From DATFQE01 sp963733845 (GTDB taxonomy: Bacteria > Actinomycetota > Thermoleophilia > Gaiellales > Gaiellaceae), in assembly GCA_963733845.1 (NCBI GenBank), contig CAVTEM010000011.1:177936-241935 (forward strand): a stretch of DNA of 64,000 nucleotides. The letters are read 5' to 3'. Of the stretch, positions 18,927-32,553 are shown in pieces (positions within the stretch are counted from its first letter, which is position 1; every line of letters starts with the position of its first letter). The notes beneath the pieces are model-generated. The model had not been told where the DNA came from. It made no database searches and worked only from the letters and a program-made list of their open reading frames with translations. The position numbers and the translations under genes are program-made.

Positions 18927-19886
18927 TAGCCCGGCTCGCACACCCTCCGCGTAGATCCGCCTGACGACGTCCTCGATGTCGGGCTCCTCGACGGTCAGGT
19001 CGACGAGCGGGGCCTTCGCCGCGACGGCCGCGGTCAGCCGGGCGGCGGTGATCTCGTCGCGGCGGAAGCGCAGCCACTGGCGTGGGCCCTCGACCCGGAC
19101 CACTCGGGCGCCGTCCACTTCCAGCGGCGCGGCGGCCTCCTCCAGGTCGACGACGAGCGTCCGCTCTTCGCCGTAGCGCTCGACCAGCCGCTCGATCGCG
19201 CCGTCGTAGATGACACGGCCGTGGTCGATGATCAGCAGCCGCGAGCAGAGGCGCTCGATGTCGGCGAGGTCGTGCGTGGTCAGGAGCACAGTCACGCCCC
19301 GCTCGCGGTTGACCTGGGCGAGGAAGTCGCGCACCCGGGCCTTGGCGACGACGTCGAGGCCGATCGTCGGCTCGTCGAGGAACAGGATCTCGGGGTCGTG
19401 GAGCATCGCCGCGGTCAGCTCGCCGCGCATCCGCTGTCCGAGCGACAGCTGGCGCACGGGCGTCTCGAGGAACGGCCCGAGCTCGAGCACCTCGCTGAAC
19501 CGGTCGAGGTTCGCCCGCCAGCGGTCGTAGGGCACGCGGTAGATGTGGCGCAGGAGCTCGAAGGAGTCGCGCAGCGGCAGGTCCCACCACAGCTGCACCC
19601 GCTGACCGAAGACGACGCCGATCTTCCGTGCGAGCTGTACGCGCCGGCGGGAGGGGTCGAGGCCGGCCACGGAGATCCGGCCCGCGCTCGGCACGAGGAT
19701 CCCGGTCAGCATCTTGACGGTCGTGGACTTGCCCGCCCCGTTCGGTCCCACGTAGCCGACGAGCTCGCCGGGCTCGACTCGGAAGCCGATGCCGTCGACG
19801 GCGCGCACCTCGCGCCGCTCGCGGCGGAGGCGGCCGCGCTTGACCCGGAGCGTGAACGTCTTCTCGACGCCGTCGAGCTCGATCAT
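18837..19886 (-). CDS. ABC-2 exporter ATPase
   Basis: A 349-residue ATPase. Walker A is GPNGAGKS, the signature-like LSLGQRMR, Walker B ILFLDEPTIGLD, and the H-loop TTHDL. It belongs with the two DUF990-like permeases upstream and overlaps the second by four bases (ATGA). The last 28 or so residues (from GGSSLVAG to the stop) are encoded by the palindromic element at 18775-18926, so the original stop was probably lost when the element arrived. ATG 19886 is the start. The substrate is unknown. Confidence 0.88.
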   Translation of the reverse strand: MIELDGVEKTFTLRVKRGRLRRERREVRAVDGIGFRVEPGELVGYVGPNGAGKSTTVKMLTGILVPSAGRISVAGLDPSRRRVQLARKIGVVFGQRVQLWWDLPLRDSFELLRHIYRVPYDRWRANLDRFSEVLELGPFLETPVRQLSLGQRMRGELTAAMLHDPEILFLDEPTIGLDVVAKARVRDFLAQVNRERGVTVLLTTHDLADIERLCSRLLIIDHGRVIYDGAIERLVERYGEERTLVVDLEEAAAPLEVDGARVVRVEGPRQWLRFRRDEITAARLTAAVAAKAPLVDLTVEEPDIEDVVRRIYAEGVRAGLGGFGGSSLVAGLRKDAGSVRASTLRVACD

Positions 19887-20686
19887 GCGCCGACGCTCCG
19901 GTAGCGGCGGACCGCGAAGCGCCAGAGCAGCCCCCCAGCGAGGACGGCCGCCGCGGCGACGAGCGGCGAGGCGAACTGGAGCGCGGCGGGCAGCCCGAGC
20001 GGGTCGTCCTTGTCCAGCAGGTAGAGCGAGGGGAAGTAGGCGATGAACGCGATCGGGATCATGAAGATCACCAACCGCCTCAGCCAGACGCCGAAGATGT
20101 TGATCGGGTAGCTGGCCGTGACGTTGCCCCCGTACGTGAAGGAGTTCGTCACCTCGAAGGAGTCGATCAGCCAGAAGGAGATCGTCGAGAACGCGATCCA
20201 CACGCCGGCGAAGATCGCCGACGCGGCGACAATCGACACGATCAGCCACCCTGCCCGGGGGACAGTCCAGTCCACGTCGACGTGCGTCAGGGCGATCACG
20301 AGGACGGCCACGCCCTGCGTGAGCCTGCCGAGGTGCCGAAGCGCGACGTCGGCAGTCACTACCTGGGCGAGCGAGCCAAGAGGGCGAATCAGGATCTGGT
20401 CGAACTCGCCCTCACGGATCATCCTCGGCAGTTGGTCGAGCTGCCCGATCGCGAGGTCGGTGAGCGAGAACGACACCGTCGAGATGCCGTAGAGGAGCGC
20501 GACTTCCTCCACCGTCCAGCCGCCGAGCGCGTCGACCTGGCCGAACAGCACGAGGATCGCGACGAAGTCGAGCACGCTGAGGAGCATGTTCCCGAGCACC
20601 GTCAACACGAAGGAGAGCCGGTACTGCAGCTGGGCCCGGATGCGCGCAGCCACTAGGCGGCGGTAGATCCCGAGCGTCTCAGCCAC
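19883..20686 (-). CDS. ABC-2 family permease (DUF990-like), second subunit
   Basis: A 267-residue protein with six predicted membrane helices and the pattern REGEFDQILIRPLGSLAQVV after helix 2, typical of the ABC-2/DUF990 permeases that pair as heterodimers. It overlaps the upstream permease by eight bases and the ATPase by four, giving a compact three-gene export operon. Confidence 0.85.
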   Translation of the reverse strand: MAETLGIYRRLVAARIRAQLQYRLSFVLTVLGNMLLSVLDFVAILVLFGQVDALGGWTVEEVALLYGISTVSFSLTDLAIGQLDQLPRMIREGEFDQILIRPLGSLAQVVTADVALRHLGRLTQGVAVLVIALTHVDVDWTVPRAGWLIVSIVAASAIFAGVWIAFSTISFWLIDSFEVTNSFTYGGNVTASYPINIFGVWLRRLVIFMIPIAFIAYFPSLYLLDKDDPLGLPAALQFASPLVAAAAVLAGGLLWRFAVRRYRSVGA

Positions 20687-21470
20687 CCTGGATCACCAGC
20701 TTGCGCATGCCGGCGCGGAGCACGAGCCTGCCCAGGAGGAGGAGGGTGGCTGCCCAGAAGGCTTGCAGGCCCAACAGGCCGACCAGCTCGAGACCCTGGG
20801 CGTGCCCGAGCCAGACTTCGATCGGCGCCTGCACCATGGCCGCGAACGGCAGCGCCCAGGCTGCGAGCGCCAACCACGCCGGGAAGAGCACGATCGGCAC
20901 GACCTGACCGGACAGGAAGGTGGACGCGACCATGGCCAAGGCGCCCGCGCCGCGGTAGTCGAGCAGCCAGAAGGCGACGAGGTTGAAGAGGAAGCGGTAG
21001 GCGAAGCTCGTCACGACCGCCAGGCCCACGCTCGCGACGAAGGCGAGCCACACGAGTGGATCGGTCGGCACCAGCACGTCGAACAGCACTGCGCCGATCA
21101 GGAACGGCGGGACACCGCGAAAGAGCGCGTGGTAGGTGGCGCGTCCCAGGTCCTGCGCCAGCCAGGAGAGCTGGAAGTCGAGTGGCCGCTGCAGGTCGGT
21201 GGCGACGTCGCCGGTCCGCACGCGCAGGGCGACGTCGAACCAGCCCCAGAGGAAGATCGTCATGAGCATCCCTTGCGCCAGCCAGGCGTACGTGACCGCG
21301 TCCTGCGCGTCGTAGTCGCCGACGTCGCGCTGCTCGAAGACTGCAAGCAGCGTGTAGGCGATTACCAGGCCGAAGAAGGTGTTCGTGAACACGCCGGCCC
21401 AGGTGGCGCCGGGGTAGGCCGAGTAGCGGCGGTAGCCTCGACGCGCCAGCTCGAATCCCAGACGGAGCAC
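20679..21470 (-). CDS. ABC-2 family permease (DUF990-like), first subunit
   Basis: A 263-residue protein with six predicted membrane helices. The motif RTGDVATDLQRPLDFQLSWL parallels the REGEFDQILIRPLG segment of its partner, showing that the two permeases are paralogues. It is the first gene of the reverse-strand exporter operon and starts with GTG (MLRLGFELARRGYRR). Its upstream region is shared with atpD on the other strand. Confidence 0.85.
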   Translation of the reverse strand: MLRLGFELARRGYRRYSAYPGATWAGVFTNTFFGLVIAYTLLAVFEQRDVGDYDAQDAVTYAWLAQGMLMTIFLWGWFDVALRVRTGDVATDLQRPLDFQLSWLAQDLGRATYHALFRGVPPFLIGAVLFDVLVPTDPLVWLAFVASVGLAVVTSFAYRFLFNLVAFWLLDYRGAGALAMVASTFLSGQVVPIVLFPAWLALAAWALPFAAMVQAPIEVWLGHAQGLELVGLLGLQAFWAATLLLLGRLVLRAGMRKLVIQGG

Positions 21471-21496
21471 GGGAACGCGGAAGCTATCGTCTGAGG

Positions 21497-21680
21497 ATGC
21501 TCGCCTCCCCCGTCAGCTCGTACGTCTGAGGCCTGGACCACGCCGCCCGTGTGGCGGTGACGCCGGCCGAGAAGCACCTGCGCCTACTGGAGGGCCCGAA
21601 AGGCCGCTTCGGTAAACTCAAAGGCGCTTTCCGCAGGCTCCGTGGGGGTCGCGCGGAGGAAACCTCTCTTCAGGAGTCAC

Positions 21681-21688
<8 letters not shown>
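21497..21688 (+). other. Possible small ORF with in-frame TGA upstream of atpD
   Basis: TATCGT (21485-21490) lies 6 bases before ATG 21497, the leaderless pattern seen elsewhere. The frame reads MLASPVSSYV, then TGA (21527-21529), then continues in the same frame with protein-like, basic sequence (AEKHLRLLEGPKGRFGKLKG) to a TAG at 21686-21688, 8 bases into atpD. It may be a 10-codon leader peptide, a gene with one wrong base, or chance. Low confidence. Confidence 0.25.
21613..21618 (+). promoter_or_regulatory. Possible -10 hexamer for atpD
   Basis: TAAACT about 63 bases before the atpD start is the best -10-like hexamer upstream; it would give a leader of roughly 55 bases containing the AGGAG ribosome site. 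Confidence 0.3.
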
Positions 21689-23204
<1,516 letters not shown>

Positions 23205-23637
23205 GTGGCCGACGAGAAGCACACCTTCGCGCTCTCGCTGGTCACGCCCGAGGGCGCGGTCTTCGAGGGCGAGGCCGAGATGCTGATCGTCCCGGGCGAC
23301 GCGGGCGAGATCGGGGTGCTCGCCCGCCATGCTCCGCTCGTCGCACTGCTCAAGGCGGGCTCGACCCGCGTCTACCTCGACCGTGAGCGCGAGGAGGTGC
23401 GCGAGTTCGCCACCGGCCCGGGCTTCTTCACGGTCGAGCAGGACCGCGCGCTCGCGCTGGTGGACGACGCCGTCGACGCGAAGGAAATCGACGACGAGCG
23501 GGCCCGCAGGCAGCTCGAGGAGGCGAAGGCGCGAGTTGGAGCGGGTCGAGCGGGGCGAGTCGGACGCCGACCGCTGGCAGCTCGAGCAGCGGATCAAGCA
23601 CGCCGAGAACCAGCTCTCCGTCGCCGGTCGCCCCTAG
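23205..23637 (+). CDS. atpC: ATP synthase F1 subunit epsilon (frameshifted in this sequence)
   Basis: The GTG start is directly after the atpD stop. The first 105 residues form the epsilon beta-barrel (SLVTPEGAVFEGEAEMLIVP, then GDAGEIGVLARHAPLVALLK). One extra base near 23533 shifts the frame; the helical C-terminus then reads ELERVERGESDADRWQLEQR in the next frame to a stop at 23637. Nothing else is missing, so a sequencing error is likely. Confidence 0.85.
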
Positions 23638-24190
23638 ACGAGCCACTTAACCGCGAAGAGCAGCAGGCTCAGGAGGGCGGCCGCGCCCAGGATGACGACG
23701 CCCATCCCGGTGATGACGACGAGCGGCGTCTTCGTGCTGCCACCGCGCATGATCTCGCGGGCGAACCCCTCGGACTCGTCTGCACCTGTGTCGCTGCCTA
23801 CGTCGAGGCGCTCCACCGGGACCCCGAAGCGACGAAGTCGGGCCTCGGTCTGGGCGTCTGCGTGTCCCGCGAGCACGATTTCGTCGGCCGGAAACTCGGC
23901 GAGAGCGTCCTCGACGGCGACGATCGGATCGCGGTCGCCGACCTCCGTCTCGACCTCGTCCAAGGGAACCTTGGCCTCGACGGCACCGGCTGTCTGAGCG
24001 GCCAGCTGCTCGGCCTCGGCGCGCGCGTCGTCTTCATCTCCCATCAACCACTGCAGAGGACCGATCCCGAGGCGGGCGCAAGAACCCGTAGGTGGACGTC
24101 GTCGAGCTCCTGCCGGCTGTCGATAGCGCTTCGAACCTGGTCCTCAGAAACCGGTTCGAGCGCGACGAGCAGGACGTTTCGTGAGCTCAT
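23634..24190 (-). CDS. Universal-stress-like protein with C-terminal membrane anchor (frameshifted)
   Basis: Two adjoining frames join near 24050 into one protein: MSSRNVLLVALEPVSEDQVR, then LQWLMGDEDDARAEAEQLAA, then FPADEIVLAGHADAQTEARL, ending in a membrane helix (VVITGMGVVILGAAALLSLL). The layout matches a two-helix, Rossmann-like family common in Thermoleophilia (remembered, unverified) and related to universal stress proteins. Alternatively the TGATGG junction could be a real stop/start overlap between two genes, but the continuity of the fold argues for a single base error. Confidence 0.55.
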
Positions 24191-24314
24191 GCCTGTCGTC
24201 TGCCCGTTTCCGGAAACGGCTAGGCCCGGGACGAGCAAGAGGCGAGCGATGGCCACGAGAGCACTCTCGAGCTCGCGAAGAGGAGAACATCGCCGGACAG
24301 TCCAAGATGGGCAA

Positions 24315-25091
24315 GTGGGAACTGATCCGCGCGATCCGGCGGTCGGGCTGACAGCGCACTACGCCCGCGTCGCGGCGCTGGCGGACGTCCACGGCAACGC
24401 GCCCGCGCTCGAGGCAGTCCTGGCCGAGGTCCGAGCGCGAGGAGCCCGACCTGATCGTCTTCTGCGGCGATCTCACTTGGGGGCCGCTGCCCGAGGAGAC
24501 GCTCGCCCTCGTCGAGCGCCTGGGCGCGCGGTTCGTGCGCGGCAACGCGGAGCGGGCGCTGCTCGAGTCCTCGCGGGCTGTCCGAGGACGCCGACGGAGC
24601 GGGAGCGCTTCCTCGCGCAGCGGCACGACGACCGGGCTCGCGCGTTCCTGGCGAGCTTCGAGGAGGCTGTCGTGCTGGATGTCGACGGGCTGGGCCCGAC
24701 GCGTTTCTGCCACGGCTCGCCTCGGAGCGACGAGGAGCTGGTCACGCCCGAGACGCCGCTCGAGCGCGTGCGGGAGCTCCTGGCGGGGATCGAGGAGGGC
24801 GCCGTCGTGACCGCGCACACGCATGTGAGCTACGAGCGCCGCGTCGACGGGACGCTGCTGCTCAACCCCGGCAGCGTCGGCCTGCCCTACGAGGGCCGCC
24901 GTGGCGCGTACTGGGCGCTGCTCGGGCCCGGAGTCGAGCACCGGCGGACCGAGTACGACCTCGCCGCGGCGGAGCGGCGCTTCCGCGCCGAGCCCAACCC
25001 GTTCGCAGACCTGACCATGGAGCTGCTGAGCACGCCGCCAACCCGCGCCGAGGCGATCGAGCACGCCGAGGAGCGGGTCTTCTCGGGCTGA
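24315..25091 (+). CDS. YfcE/MJ0936-type metallophosphoesterase (frameshifted)
   Basis: Calcineurin-like phosphoesterase motifs occur in order but in two frames: ADVHGNAPALEAVL (D-x-H), then CGDLTWGPLPEET and RGNAERALLESS in another frame, then back to the first with TRFCHGSPRSDEEL and VTAHTHVSYERR (H-x-H). Two compensating shifts near 24445 and 24580 are needed. The start is uncertain: GTG 24315 is the nearest in-frame option. It is paralogous to the intact gene at 59663. The protein probably hydrolyses phosphodiesters with two metal ions; the substrate is unknown. Confidence 0.7.
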   Translation: MGTDPRDPAVGLTAHYARVAALADVHGNAPALEAVLAEVRARGARPDRLLRRSHLGAAARGDARPRRAPGRAVRARQRGAGAARVLAGCPRTPTERERFLAQRHDDRARAFLASFEEAVVLDVDGLGPTRFCHGSPRSDEELVTPETPLERVRELLAGIEEGAVVTAHTHVSYERRVDGTLLLNPGSVGLPYEGRRGAYWALLGPGVEHRRTEYDLAAAERRFRAEPNPFADLTMELLSTPPTRAEAIEHAEERVFSG

Positions 25092-25202
25092 TGTTCGGCC
25101 GCCGTTAAAAGGTCGTAAGAAGTCCGTCAAGGGCCTTACGAAACCCCGGGGGGTCGCGGTTACTCTCGATGACGGAACTTCGACCAGAGGGAGAGCCCCC
25201 GC

Positions 25203-25330
25203 ATGCTGTACCGCTTCTTCAGCGCGTTCATCGGCCGCGAGTCCGGCCGCTCTGCCGCGTCTGCGCCTCCGTGATCGTCCCCAAGGACGACTTCGGGATC
25301 AGCGAAGGCGTCTGCCGCAACTGCCGCTAG
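25203..25330 (+). CDS. Small zinc-ribbon protein (frameshifted)
   Basis: About 42 residues: MLYRFFSAFIGRESG in the first frame, then CRVCASVIVPKDDFGISEG and CRNCR in another frame before TAG at 25330. The two CxxC pairs about 19 residues apart indicate a zinc ribbon. The 128-base length shows one base is missing or extra near 25250. A purine-rich AGAGGGAGAG precedes the start and TACTCT upstream may be its -10. Function unknown. Confidence 0.5.
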
Positions 25331-25337
25331 CCGATCT

Positions 25338-25363
25338 GGCTGGAAGTCTCACGACTTCCAGCC
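25338..25363. terminator. Bidirectional terminator hairpin
   Basis: A perfect 11-bp stem, GGCTGGAAGTC (25338-25348) with 25353-25363, and a 4-base loop. It separates the zinc-ribbon gene from the convergent gene at 25380. Confidence 0.8.
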
Positions 25364-25379
25364 ACATGCGCTCGGCCTG

Positions 25380-25592
25380 TCAGTGGTCGAGGGCGATCCG
25401 CCACTCGCTTCGCAGTACGGCGGCGTAGACCTCACCCGGCTCGGCCTTGCCTCCGGTCGCGTCGGCAATCGCCTGCGCTCGCGCCTTGCGGGCCGTCTGG
25501 CCGGGTCGCCGCTCGGCTTCGCCGACCAGCTCCCACCGGTCCGCGTCCACCTGCCGTAGCACGACATAGCCGGGCTTACCGGATTGCTTCAT
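25380..25592 (-). CDS. Conserved hypothetical small protein
   Basis: A 70-residue soluble protein: GYVVLRQVDADRWELVGEAE, then ARAQAIADATGGKAEPGEVY and a C-terminal AAVLRSEWRIALDH. Its shape resembles small DUF2188-like proteins with a beta-beta-beta-alpha unit, and I recall similar genes in Thermoleophilia, but no function is known. ATG 25592 is the start. It is divergent from metH across a 172-base gap. Confidence 0.6.
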   Translation of the reverse strand: MKQSGKPGYVVLRQVDADRWELVGEAERRPGQTARKARAQAIADATGGKAEPGEVYAAVLRSEWRIALDH

Positions 25593-25647
25593 GGCTCAGA
25601 AGCCTAGGCAACCGGGGCGAGGACGCGGCGGTGGCGCAGCGTCTTGG

Positions 25648-25764
25648 TACGCTGAAATCCCGGAGAGCTTTGAACGGCAGCTTGGCGACCGGGTAAAAAA
25701 ACGCCTAAAGAGCCCGTGAGCCGTCGTCTCGGCTCCCGCGACTCGATAGGCGGGAGCGAGCAGG
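25648..25764 (+). promoter_or_regulatory. metH promoter and possibly structured 5' leader
   Basis: TACGCT (25648-25653) is a probable -10, giving a leader of about 105 bases. CCCGG (25659-25663) can pair with CCGGG (25689-25693), while GGCG (25684-25687) can pair with CGCC (25702-25705), an H-type pseudoknot with an A-rich joining segment. Two more hairpins follow (GAGCC/GGCTC; CCCGC/GCGGG). It does not match the cobalamin, SAM-I/IV, SAM-II or SAH consensus that I know. Confidence 0.35.
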
Positions 25765-29380
<3,616 letters not shown>

Positions 29381-29391
29381 CCTCTCGCCTC

Positions 29392-30504
29392 ATCGAGAAC
29401 AACTTCGGCAAGAGCAAGCCCTTCAGCCTGGGCGTCGAGGAGGAGTTCCAGCTGCTCCACGAGGAGAGCTACGAGCTTGTCTCGCGGTTCGACGAGGTGG
29501 CCGAGGCGGCCTCCCACGAGCGGCGGATCAAGGCCGAGTTGCTCCAGTCGGTGATCGAGGTGGCGACCCACGTCGCCGGCTCGGTTGCCGAAGCGATCGA
29601 GGACGCACGCGGGCTTCGCGCCACACTGAGCGAGGCCGCGGCGGAGCGCGGCGCCGTGATCGCCTCGGCGGGCACGCACCCGTTCTCGCGCTGGGAGCAC
29701 CAGGACGTCACCGACAACGAGCGCTATCGGGAGCTGATGGAGGAGATGCGCTGGGTGGCCGAGCGCGAGGTGATCTTCGGCCTGCACGTCCACGTCGGGC
29801 TCGCGTCGCCCGACGAGGCGATCGCCGTCCTGAACGGGCTACGCAACTGGCTACCGGAGCTGCTCGCGCTCTCGACGAACTCGCCGTTCTGGCTCGGGCG
29901 CGACACCGGTCTCGCGTCGACCCGCACGAAGATCTTCGAGACCTTCCCGCGCAGCGGGCTTCCTCCGGCCTTCGCCTCGTTCGAGGAGTTCGAGTTGCTC
30001 GTCGCGCGCAGCATCAAATCGGGCTCGTTCCCCGACTACACGTACATCTGGTGGGACGCGCGGCCGCACCCGAAGCTCGGCACGCTCGAGGTCCGGATCC
30101 CCGACGCGCAGACGCGGCTCGAGAGCGTGGCCGGGATCGTCGCGCTCGTGCAGAGCCTCGTCGCCACACTGGCCGACGGATTCGAGCGCGGCGAGCGCCC
30201 GCAGGTGCAGCCGGTCACGCTCGTGAACGAGAACAAGTGGCGCGCCGCCCGGGACGGCCTCAACGGGCAGCTGATCGACCTCGAGCGCGACGAGGAGCGC
30301 CCGGCCCGCGAGGCGGTGCTGGCGCTGGTCGAGCGCGCGGAGCCGGCGGCGGCGCGGCTGGGCTGCAGGGAGGAGCTACGCGAGGTCGAACGGCTCGTGG
30401 AGCGTGGATCGGGTGCGGACGAGCAGCGAGAGGTCTACGAGGAGAGCGGAAGCCTCCTTGCCGTCGCCCAATGGCTCGCCGAGACCACCTCGGCTTCGTA
30501 CTGA
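29392..30504 (+). CDS. GCS2/YbdK-type glutamate-cysteine ligase-like protein
   Basis: A carboxylate-amine ligase of the GCS2 family: SLGVEEEFQLLHEESYELV at the N-terminus, FGLHVHVGLASPDEAIAVLN in the middle and WWDARPHPKLGTLEVRIPDA near residue 220. The normal 370-residue length is reached only if translation starts at the ATC at 29392 (IENNFGKSKPFSLG); there is no ATG, GTG or TTG at a fitting place, so either a rare start or a wrong base is present. It begins 11 bases after metH. In actinobacteria such enzymes may make gamma-glutamyl compounds; the substrate is not known. Confidence 0.85.
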   Translation: MENNFGKSKPFSLGVEEEFQLLHEESYELVSRFDEVAEAASHERRIKAELLQSVIEVATHVAGSVAEAIEDARGLRATLSEAAAERGAVIASAGTHPFSRWEHQDVTDNERYRELMEEMRWVAEREVIFGLHVHVGLASPDEAIAVLNGLRNWLPELLALSTNSPFWLGRDTGLASTRTKIFETFPRSGLPPAFASFEEFELLVARSIKSGSFPDYTYIWWDARPHPKLGTLEVRIPDAQTRLESVAGIVALVQSLVATLADGFERGERPQVQPVTLVNENKWRAARDGLNGQLIDLERDEERPAREAVLALVERAEPAAARLGCREELREVERLVERGSGADEQREVYEESGSLLAVAQWLAETTSASY

Positions 30505-30545
30505 CCTTCCGGCGAGTCGGCTATCCTGCGCCGTCGACGGGCGCC

Positions 30546-30567
30546 CGCGAGGCGTTCCTCGCGTTTT
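30546..30567 (+). terminator. Rho-independent terminator
   Basis: CGCGAGG (30546-30552), loop CGTT, CCTCGCG (30557-30563), then TTTT. It follows the GCS2 gene and lies just before the LCP gene; the only terminator here with a clear T run. Confidence 0.8.
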
Positions 30568-30577
30568 CTGGGCCTGA

Positions 30578-32553
30578 ATGCGGACGACGCTGAAGAAAGG
30601 AATCGGCCGTGCGGCCGAGCTGAACGGGAACGGCCACGCCGTTCTGCCGCCGGGTGTCGTCGCACAGATGACGCGCTACCGCCAGCCCAAGCGGAGCGCG
30701 CTCCGCTTCATGGGCAAGATCCTGTTCTCGCTCGCCGCCATGGGCCTGATGGTCGCTCTCGGTGTGGCGGGCGGGTACTACCTCTACCTCGACTCCAGCG
30801 TCGAGAAGCTGAACGTCACCTCGCCCGAGGTCAAGAAGGCGCAGAAGGAGCTCGCGCAGGTGCCGCCGCCGGACCAGCCGGCCGTCGCGCTCGTGATCGG
30901 GTACGACCGCCGCCTCGAGGACATCAAGCAGGGCAACCCGTCCCGCTCGGACACGCTGATGCTCGTGCGCGCCGACCCGACGACGGACTCGATCTCGATG
31001 CTGTCGTTCCCGCGCGACCTCCACGTCGAGATCCACTGCCCGGGCCGCGGGACGTTCTCGGATCGGATCAACCAGGCCTACGCGACCTGCGGGCCCCAGG
31101 GCTCGCTCGAGACGGTCAAGAACCTGACCGGCGTCGACATCAACTACTTGATCATGGTCAACTTCCGCGGCTTCAAGCAGCTCGTCGCCAAGGTCGGCGG
31201 CGTCTGGATGGACGTCGACCGGCGCTACTTCAACGACAACACCGCCGGCGGCGAGCGCTACGCGGCCATCAACCTCCAGCCCGGCTACCAGAAGCTGAAC
31301 GGTCAGAAGACGCTCGACTTCGCCCGCTACCGCCACTTCGACTCCGACCTCTACCGAAACGCGCGCCAGCAGATGTTCGTGCGCGCCTTCAAGCAGCAGG
31401 TCACGCACAGCTTCCTGCCGACGAGCGTGCCGAAGATCATCGACGCGATCACGGACAACGTGCAGATCGCGGCCGGCGGCAACTCCAAGATCTCGTTCCA
31501 GACGATCCTCCGCTACGCCGTCTTCGGCTACCAGCTCCCGCCCGGGCACTTCTTCCAGAGCCGCATCTCCGAGGTCAGCGACTACGCGGGTGCGAACGGC
31601 GCGATGGAGCTGACGGCGCGCGGAGTCGACGATCAATGACGCCGTCGACGAGTTCCTCGCCCCCGACGTCGACGCCGCGGAGAAGGCAACGGCGGTCGCG
31701 CTCGGGCGCAAGCTCAGGCCGAAGAAGAAGGCAGGGCTGCCGCCGAGCCGCGTCAGCCTCGTCGCGCTCAACGGCAACGGTGTGAACGGCTCGGCCGCCA
31801 ACTCCGGCTTCCTGCTCTCGCAGCGGGGCTACCAGTGGCTCGTTCCGGCGAACAACGCGAAGGCGAACGCGCCCAGCTTCGAGTATCCGCGCAGCCGCAT
31901 CTACTACCGTCCGAGGCGCGCCGGTGCGGAGGACGCAGCGAAGAAGATCGCCGTGCTCGTCGGGAGCGCCGACGTCCAGGCGATGCCTGCGGGGAAGATC
32001 TCGCGACTGACCGGCGAGGCGATGATCGCCGTCGTGGTCGGCAAGACCTTCGCCGGCAAGCTCGCGCCCGCGCCCGTCGACCGCACGCCCAAGAAGCGCG
32101 AGCCGCCGGTCGTGGTCCGCGACCCGGCCACGAGCCTCCCGCTCGTGCGCAGCGTGCGCAAGAGGATGGACTTCCCGCTGATGCTGCCGACCGTGATCGA
32201 GCGGTCGTCCTCGCCCGACCCGAGCCGTGCCGGTGCGGGCCTACGAGACGGACGGCCACAAGACGATGCGGCTCAGCTACCGCTTCTTCGCCGACGGCGT
32301 CCACCAGTACTGGGGCATCCAGCAGACCGACTGGGAGGACGCGCCCGCGCTGGCCGAGGCGAACCAGACCACGACGATCGGCGGCCGTAAGTACGAGCTC
32401 TACTACTCGGGCTCGAAGCTGCACATGGTCGTGCTGCGCGCGAACGGCGCGACGTACTGGGTCGTCAACACGCTGCTGGACAAGCTCTCGAACGAGACGA
32501 TGATCGCGATCGCCAAGGGCCTACGGCCCCTGGGGAAGGCGGTGAGCCGATGA
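30578..32553 (+). CDS. LytR-CpsA-Psr (LCP) family cell-wall glycopolymer ligase (frameshifted)
   Basis: Attaches undecaprenyl-linked glycopolymers to the wall. A cytoplasmic N-terminus and membrane helix (about residues 45-70) precede the LCP domain: NPSRSDTLMLVRADPTTDSI, SMLSFPRDLHVEI, DFARYRHFDSDLYRNARQQ. A LytR_C domain follows (SLVALNGNGVNGSAANSGFL) and then a C-terminal domain ending at 32553. Frames change near 31634 and 32215, with all domains otherwise intact. The stop overlaps ugd by four bases. With ugd and the nucleotidyltransferases it suggests a wall-polysaccharide locus. Confidence 0.88.

Noticed and set aside
25593..25764. Known SAM or cobalamin riboswitch upstream of metH
   Set aside because: The conserved cores of cobalamin, SAM-I/IV, SAM-II and SAH aptamers were looked for by eye and not found.
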